NCBI GenBank assembly: GCA_964229355.1
Contig: CAXRDE010000002.1
Span: 1 to 64,000, forward strand
Source: CAXRDE01 sp964229355
GTDB taxonomy: Bacteria; Cyanobacteriota; Sericytochromatia; UBA7694
Direction: 5' to 3'
Length of the DNA stretch: 64,000 nucleotides
Each line of letters starts with the position of its first letter. The stretch's first letter is position 1. The position numbers were made by a program, and so were the translations under genes. Below, piece after piece: positions 59,146 through 64,000 of this stretch. The notes under the pieces were generated by a model. It worked only from the letters and a program-made list of their open reading frames with translations. It searched no databases and was not told where the DNA came from.

Positions 59146-60786
59146 TTAAGAAAACGTGGCTTGTTGTATTTGTGCGTACTTACCGGCGGGCGTACGTAAA
59201 TAGGCGGAAGATTGAAATTTCTGCCGTGCCTCAGTATCCTCCTGCTGTTTGCGGAGCATCTCAAGGGTTTCCGCGATCGGATTTCGGTGATGATGCTTTC
59301 TAACCAACTCCATAAACCCGTGCTTCAAGGCTAAAAATATATCGTGGCTTATTTTTTCATAGCCTTCTCTTTTTCCCAAAGCGGTCCACTGTTCCTCAAT
59401 AAAAATCATGTCTTGATCGTGAAAGTGTTCAAATAAAGCAAAAAGTGCATCCTCAAGGATTGGAGGCAATTGCTCCCATAAATCATCGGCTATCGCGTAG
59501 CTACACAGAGCCATGAGATTTTCTTCTTCTGCTAAAGCCGTTAAAATAAGGCGATGGGCTTTCGTGAACGGTTCTGAAATACCCTCTTTGGTATCATCTT
59601 CTTTGTCATAAAAAGCTTGAAGTTGTTCTTTTCCTACTTTTTTATCTCTTTGAACGGCAATTTGGGCCATCCAGGTGTCAATTTGAGCTTTTGTTGTCTC
59701 TTGTTCGCTGATGAGCTCAGCCCTGGCATTTTGTTTTCCCTGGTTCTTAGGCTGGCTTTTTTGCCAACGCTTCATCCAGTGTTTACCTCCTAGTTCCTGA
59801 ATGTTTTTAAGAATCTCTTGAAAGGCATTTACCATACGTTTTGCCAGGCTTTGTGCTTGTTCGGGGCTTAGCTTTTGACGGTAGAGCTCTTGAAGTTTTT
59901 GCTCAAAAATGACAGGAGTGCCTTGAATAAAGGGTTCTAACTTTTTAATCTGTTCGGTTTCGCTCACCCACTGAAAAACCTGTTTTTCTTCTTGTGTTGT
60001 GCAGTAAGCCTCTTCGATATGTTGAATAGCTTTTTGTAGATTGTCCTGTGCTTGTCCTCTGGGTGAGCTCTGATGTTTGTCGTATGAGGTGTTTGAGGCG
60101 GCGTTTTCTTTACGTTGAGCTTCATGCTTTTGATATTCTGCGAGCGCTGCATGATAGATTTCCATTTTTTCGTCGTGTTGGTACTTAATCTTTCCGGCTG
60201 GAAAACCAAAAACACGCTGCTTTCTGATAATGAGTGTTTGATCCAATAGCGTTTTGATATCAATTTTAAAAGGAGAAGCCATAAAAGGCTCTAAAAACTG
60301 TTGAATGGTTTCTGCCGAGATGGAAAATGCTTTATGAAGAATGTTTTGGGTTTGTGGATCTTCTTCAGTATAGTGAATGACTTTTTCTTCTGAGCTGGTG
60401 AGCGCTAAAAGCAAAACAATCAACGCATCCTCTAAAGATGTCGTGAGTAGAGAGGAAGGACGTTGCCTGCCATATTTTTTCTGCAAGGCGCCCATGACCA
60501 GGTGAAAGATGTGGTATTTACGGTTAATATGAAGATCTTGTACCTGGTAAAAAGCTGTTGTTATTCGATCTGGTGTGCAAATTTGATTGTAAAAGAGCCG
60601 AGAGTTGTTTAATATATCTTTATCATTTTCTTTTTTAATAGCTTGCAATAATTGTTGGGCGATTTTTTCATGGTGGGATCTTAAGGGCTTTTCGGGTACT
60701 TGCGTGCCGCGTACTCGTGCATAAACATGAAGTGAAATCATCTCGTAAGCCGTTATTTCTGGCTTTTGAGGTCTGGTTTTAAGCAT
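59146..60786 (-). CDS. Helical protein of unknown function, diverged paralogue of the 61.0-kb gene
   Basis: 546 residues, soluble, no signal peptide. GGGAGG lies ten bases before the ATG. Mostly alpha-helical with a charged, coiled-coil-prone middle (about 205-270). It aligns in order with the divergently transcribed neighbour: SRLFYNQICTPDRITTAFYQ, then LEDALIVLLLALTSSEEKVI and YTEEDPQTQNILHKAFSIS, the middle LYRQKLSPEQAQSLAKRMVN and the C-terminal YLRTPAGKYAQIQ. Lys- and A/T-rich codons match the lipoprotein region, unlike its paralogue. No domain recognised. Confidence 0.65.
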   Translation of the reverse strand: MLKTRPQKPEITAYEMISLHVYARVRGTQVPEKPLRSHHEKIAQQLLQAIKKENDKDILNNSRLFYNQICTPDRITTAFYQVQDLHINRKYHIFHLVMGALQKKYGRQRPSSLLTTSLEDALIVLLLALTSSEEKVIHYTEEDPQTQNILHKAFSISAETIQQFLEPFMASPFKIDIKTLLDQTLIIRKQRVFGFPAGKIKYQHDEKMEIYHAALAEYQKHEAQRKENAASNTSYDKHQSSPRGQAQDNLQKAIQHIEEAYCTTQEEKQVFQWVSETEQIKKLEPFIQGTPVIFEQKLQELYRQKLSPEQAQSLAKRMVNAFQEILKNIQELGGKHWMKRWQKSQPKNQGKQNARAELISEQETTKAQIDTWMAQIAVQRDKKVGKEQLQAFYDKEDDTKEGISEPFTKAHRLILTALAEEENLMALCSYAIADDLWEQLPPILEDALFALFEHFHDQDMIFIEEQWTALGKREGYEKISHDIFLALKHGFMELVRKHHHRNPIAETLEMLRKQQEDTEARQKFQSSAYLRTPAGKYAQIQQATFS

Positions 60787-61010
60787 GGCAAAAGATCCTC
60801 CCTGGAGTTATGTTTTTAAATCGAATGGACGCCTTTATTGTATATTTAAATTGAAGTTTTGTCCATAAATTAAACTGAGTAAACTTTTATGTTTTTTGAA
60901 AATTAATTGAAAATCGTTTATTTTTCGTATTGTTTTCGTTAAAGAAAAAGATTTTTCTGCGCTGAGTCGCCATAACACAACGGCTACGACGAAACAAAGG
61001 AATGCCATTC
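60787..61010. promoter_or_regulatory. Divergent A/T-rich intergenic control region
   Basis: About 220 bases between divergent paralogues. It is strongly A/T-rich with many -10-like sequences, of which none stands out. It marks the right-hand change from A/T-richer coding sequence to the composition of the housekeeping flanks. Confidence 0.4.
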
Positions 61011-62675
61011 ATGTCCACAGTCCCTCAACTCAATGCCAGTCCCCTTGAAGTTCAGGCAGAGGCCCTGCAAAGTCTGTTGACCCGCCAGACCTTAAGTCAC
61101 CCTCTTGAAGCTGCTTACCAGCCGCTGGTGAAATACCTGTGGCGGGCTTTTCAGACCGGTAAAAAAGCAGACGTTTTTAAACGCATGGCGCCTTTTTATG
61201 CTGAAGTGTTTTCTTTAGAGCGTCTACAGCAGGCTTACCACTGTTTGCAGCGCATAACCGTGGCCCATACCCCAGAATTTGAAATTGTGATGGACAGCCT
61301 CAAAAGCCAGTACGAGATGACGGTGCCTCCTATGGCCTCTTCTGAGATGAGCGTATTAGATGCACTGGTACAGGTTTTACTGGCCATTACCCAAAGCGAT
61401 AAAAACTCGATTTCCTATCAACGTTTAGATCCTGACACCGACCGCTTGCGGCCTACCACCTTTCCCTTGACTCCTGAACTGATTGAGCGCTTTGTGTTGC
61501 CCTTTGAAGCCGACAAAAACGCAGCCCTACAGCGCAGCGTTTATTTTTATAAAAAAACCGTGATTGGCAATCCCGCCGCAGAGCTGGCCTGGCGTTATGC
61601 TCAGCGCAAAGCTACTTTTCAACAGGAGATGGCCCGTTATCAACAGCTTGAGCAGGAGCGGCAAGCACGCCTGGCCCGTGAGTTGGCGGCCGTGCCCAAA
61701 GCTTCTTCAGAAGCCAAAACCCGTGTTAAAGCGGCCTCGGCTTCAGTGAAGCAAATTTGGACTGAAGTTAAAACCTCCCAGGAAAAGCAGGCCGTTCACT
61801 ATTCGATGCAGCCTGAGCATTTGTATACCCTGATTGCGGCACAGCAACAGGGAGAAGACGCCTTTCAGTCCCGATTGAAGGCCATGTACACCCAAAAAAT
61901 TTCGCCGTTGCAGGCGGGCGCTTTGTCTGCACGCCTGGCCTCAAAAATGAAGCGAGTCCTCGCGCAAATGGAACAGTGGGACGAGTCCTATTGGTCCGAG
62001 TTTCAGGGGCTTATGCAACAACTGGGGCTCTGGGAAGGCCAGGCATGGTTAGACAAGTGGCGTGCCCATAAACAGGGCAAGCAAGCGCTTGAACCCCCAA
62101 AAGTGGAATACGTTATTGAGACCGAGACCGTTGACCCCATTGCCGCCATGCAGGCCAAAGAACAGCGCCTGGCCGATAAGCGCAAAGGGCGACGAATGCT
62201 GGGGCTCGAAGAAGTGGACACCGCTGCCATGGAGCGCTGGTTAAAGCCAGCTGAAGTCACCACTTCACCTGAAATGCAGAAGATACTGCGTGCGCTGGGA
62301 CGTACTGAGCATTTGAAGGCCCTCTGTCAATTGGTGGTTCCCGCAGTGCAGTGGCAGACTCTCGATACGCCCCATAAACGTCTGCTGTTTCGGGTGTTTG
62401 AGCAATATGCGCACACGGATCTTTCCAGTATTAAAGATGAAATTTTGTGCCATACCGCTGAAGATGCGGTGGGCCTTTTGCGCGAAATTCTGGCAGAAAT
62501 TGAACTGAAAATTAACTGGATGGAACGTCACTTAGACAAAGATAAGCGTCTGGTGTATAAAGATGCTTTTGAAGCCTTAACACAGCTTCAGGCAGAAATT
62601 CAGCAAAAAGAACGCCTGAATAGCCTGGAATACAGGCGCTCTGCTGCGGCTCAATACGGACGCTATTCGGGTTAG
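61011..62675 (+). CDS. Helical protein of unknown function, paralogue of the 59.1-kb gene
   Basis: 554 residues from ATG 61011 (AAAGGA at proper distance; the ATG at 61002 is too close to it). Soluble, predominantly helical, with a charged coiled-coil stretch around 205-265. Corresponding segments with the paralogue are FYAEVFSLERLQQAYHCLQR, LDALVQVLLAITQSDKNSIS, YQRLDPDTDRLRPTTFPL, MYTQKISPLQAGALSARLAS and the final EYRRSAAAQYGRY. Codon use is G/C-richer, as in the flanking chromosome, suggesting that this is the resident copy. No known domain. Followed after 56 bases by an ATP-grasp gene. Confidence 0.68.
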   Translation: MSTVPQLNASPLEVQAEALQSLLTRQTLSHPLEAAYQPLVKYLWRAFQTGKKADVFKRMAPFYAEVFSLERLQQAYHCLQRITVAHTPEFEIVMDSLKSQYEMTVPPMASSEMSVLDALVQVLLAITQSDKNSISYQRLDPDTDRLRPTTFPLTPELIERFVLPFEADKNAALQRSVYFYKKTVIGNPAAELAWRYAQRKATFQQEMARYQQLEQERQARLARELAAVPKASSEAKTRVKAASASVKQIWTEVKTSQEKQAVHYSMQPEHLYTLIAAQQQGEDAFQSRLKAMYTQKISPLQAGALSARLASKMKRVLAQMEQWDESYWSEFQGLMQQLGLWEGQAWLDKWRAHKQGKQALEPPKVEYVIETETVDPIAAMQAKEQRLADKRKGRRMLGLEEVDTAAMERWLKPAEVTTSPEMQKILRALGRTEHLKALCQLVVPAVQWQTLDTPHKRLLFRVFEQYAHTDLSSIKDEILCHTAEDAVGLLREILAEIELKINWMERHLDKDKRLVYKDAFEALTQLQAEIQQKERLNSLEYRRSAAAQYGRYSG

Positions 62676-62731
62676 GGTTACAGGACAACTGCTCTGCTAT
62701 ACTGTGCTGAATTGTAAAAGGCATGAAAACC

Positions 62732-63739
62732 ATGAAAAAAAATATCTTGTTTGTGAGCAGCCTACCCGACAACCATCAGGTGCAGGTGACGACCGCGGCT
62801 TTAAATGGGGCCTTAAAATATAAGTATCCGGGTACCTGTGATCTTTACCATTACATGGGCCCCCCTGATTGGAACACCCAGCATATTTTGCTAGACAAGC
62901 ACCCCGTGCCCATACAATTGTCTCCTGATACCCACTATCTGATCAATCAGGTGGCCGAGCCCGATACCCACACCTTTGGCTTAGCGCGGGTTCAACAGCT
63001 GATGAAGGAATATCCTCATTTGTCTGTTTTTAATCCACCTGAGGCGGTGGCCATGACCCGTCGCGATCGGGTTTATCAGCGCTTAAAGCATATTCCAGGG
63101 CTCGTGGTGCCCCCCACCGTGCGTTTTATGCCCCGTAGCCCGCAAGACATTGCCGAGCGGGTGGCTTTAGAGGGGATGCAATACCCCGTGATTGTGAAAG
63201 GGGCCGGTGTGCACAATGGGCAGCAAATGGTGCGGCTTGACAGTCCAGATCACCACACGCCTCTTGATGCCCTGGCTTTGGACGGACGCCCTTATTACCT
63301 GATTCAGTATTATGAAACGGCGCAAGAGGGACTGTACAAAAAACACCGTTTGGTCATGGTGCGGGGGCAGGTGTTTCCGCGTCACCTCTGCGTATTGGAT
63401 CACTGGGCCATCGCCTTTCCGGAGGCCCTTGCCTTTATGGCTAAGCATGCGGGGTACTTTGCCGAAGAAGCCGATTTTATTGCGCAGTTTGACGGGAAAT
63501 GGGGCCCCCTTTTAAGTCCCCTTGCACGGCAGATTTATAGCGCGTTGCCCATGGACTTTGTGGGCTTAGACTGTTGCCTTTTGCCCGATGGCCGCGTGCT
63601 GCTTTTTGAACTCAATGCCAATATGCTGCTTTTAAGAAGCAGCAGCACGCAACAGGCGCCCCTGGATGCCATTGTGCGTATTAAAACAGCGCTTCATGAG
63701 GCCTGTAACCAGGATATGGAGGGCATTTGTCGTGCCTAA
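62732..63739 (+). CDS. ATP-grasp family protein (paralogue 1)
   Basis: 335 residues. ATG 62732 is preferred over 62723 because AAAAGG sits nine bases away. An N-terminal pre-ATP-grasp domain (ILFVSSLPDNHQVQVTTAAL, DTHYLINQVAEPDTHTFGLA) is followed by an ATP-grasp fold: YPVIVKGAGVHNGQQMVRL (phosphate and adenine lysine), LIQYYETAQEGLYKKHRLVM, and the metal-binding DFVGLDCCLLPDGRVLLFELNANM (D, E and N). Such enzymes ligate a carboxylate to an amine or thiol through an acyl phosphate. The substrate is unknown. It overlaps a second copy by eight bases. Confidence 0.78.
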   Translation: MKKNILFVSSLPDNHQVQVTTAALNGALKYKYPGTCDLYHYMGPPDWNTQHILLDKHPVPIQLSPDTHYLINQVAEPDTHTFGLARVQQLMKEYPHLSVFNPPEAVAMTRRDRVYQRLKHIPGLVVPPTVRFMPRSPQDIAERVALEGMQYPVIVKGAGVHNGQQMVRLDSPDHHTPLDALALDGRPYYLIQYYETAQEGLYKKHRLVMVRGQVFPRHLCVLDHWAIAFPEALAFMAKHAGYFAEEADFIAQFDGKWGPLLSPLARQIYSALPMDFVGLDCCLLPDGRVLLFELNANMLLLRSSSTQQAPLDAIVRIKTALHEACNQDMEGICRA

Positions 63740-64000
63740 CTTACTGTTTGTGAGTGGTTTACCCAATGACGGTCGAGTCGAGGTCACCCGTGCCCACCCC
63801 AATGGACAGGTGAATTACAAATACAGTGGCGTCTGCGACTTTTACAATTACCTCAATGCGCCGACGTGGCGCAAAAAACTGATTGTTTTAGACACCCGTG
63901 ATGTGCCCATTACCCTGACCCCTGAAACCCATCTCCTGGTCAATCAAATGGCTGAGCCTGATAGCCACTCTGTGGTTTTAGAACGCTTAGTGCATTTGAC
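63732..64000 (+). CDS. ATP-grasp family protein (paralogue 2), cut by the window edge
   Basis: The first 89 codons start at GTG 63732 with GGAGGG upstream. The N-terminal domain parallels the preceding protein almost residue for residue: LLFVSGLPNDGRVEVTRAHP, NYKYSGVCDFYNYL, LTPETHLLVNQMAEPDSHS. The catalytic part lies beyond the window. Tandem duplication with translational coupling suggests that the two act in one pathway. Confidence 0.75.
   Translation, partial: MPNLLFVSGLPNDGRVEVTRAHPNGQVNYKYSGVCDFYNYLNAPTWRKKLIVLDTRDVPITLTPETHLLVNQMAEPDSHSVVLERLVHL

Noticed and set aside
1..64000. Search for tRNA, rRNA, insertion sequences, integrase or phage genes and att-like direct repeats
   Set aside because: None could be supported by reading. 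The accessory nature of 33.3-59.1 kb rests on composition and gene content only.

Overview
The window reads as chromosome from a diderm (outer-membrane-type) bacterium. More than fifteen encoded proteins carry lipoprotein signal peptides, and the housekeeping genes are bacterial (pheS/pheT, rimM with ylqD, typA/bipA, hemJ, a methylmalonyl-CoA mutase small subunit). The YlqD-RimM pair and the abundance of large multidomain lipoproteins would fit a lineage near the non-photosynthetic relatives of Cyanobacteria (Melainabacteria, Sericytochromatia, Blackallbacteria). That placement is a low-confidence impression from gene content. I see no rRNA or tRNA gene, insertion sequence, phage gene or CRISPR array.

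Layout. 0-2 kb: a subtilisin-like lipoprotein protease whose start is out of frame by one base in an A8 run. 2.2-9.4 kb: a tight minus-strand operon ylqD-rimM-glycosyltransferase-TlpA thioredoxin-lipoprotein-pullulanase. 9.5-12.5 kb: an FKBP lipoprotein, then a glycosyltransferase/TPR protein overlapping a 2OG-Fe(II) oxygenase. 12.5-17.5 kb: two tandem paralogous eukaryotic-type protein kinases, each with a roughly 390-residue unrecognised N-terminal region. 17.4-26.4 kb: metabolic and housekeeping genes (mutA, rhodanese, metallophosphoesterase, pheT lacking its EMAP/OB domain, pheS, hemJ, DUF3817, DUF421 plus zinc ribbon). 26.6-30.2 kb: a stand-alone secreted protease-prodomain protein, a subtilisin-like lipoprotein and a third lipoprotein, all overlapping. 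30.3-33.3 kb: typA/bipA with a gene for a divergent RelA/SpoT-like protein 11 bases downstream.

33.3-59.1 kb is an A/T-richer accessory region made almost entirely of lipoprotein genes. Two are on the plus strand (33.7-36.4 kb). Next comes a run of nine minus-strand genes (36.5-49.9 kb, spacings from a 4-base overlap to 42 bases), all nine with lipoprotein signals. They encode PKD/cadherin-like adhesin domains, a subtilisin, two LGFP-repeat wall-binding proteins ending in a lytic-transglycosylase-like domain and an M23 endopeptidase, and a tiny Cys-rich lipoprotein. Divergent from this run is a 535-residue protein with an N-terminal XRE helix-turn-helix (50.2 kb), a good candidate regulator. 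It is followed by two more lipoproteins, one ending in a sialidase-like propeller. Facing these are three minus-strand lipoproteins (54.1-59.1 kb), two combining pentapeptide repeats with a putative propeller. Domains are visibly shuffled between these genes.

59.1-64 kb: two divergently transcribed, strongly diverged paralogues of unknown function, then tandem ATP-grasp genes, the second cut by the window edge.

The most interesting system is the nine-gene lipoprotein operon and its surroundings. I infer a surface-displayed, cell-wall-binding and lytic or adhesive apparatus, possibly for attacking or attaching to other cells. Function is inferred from domains only.
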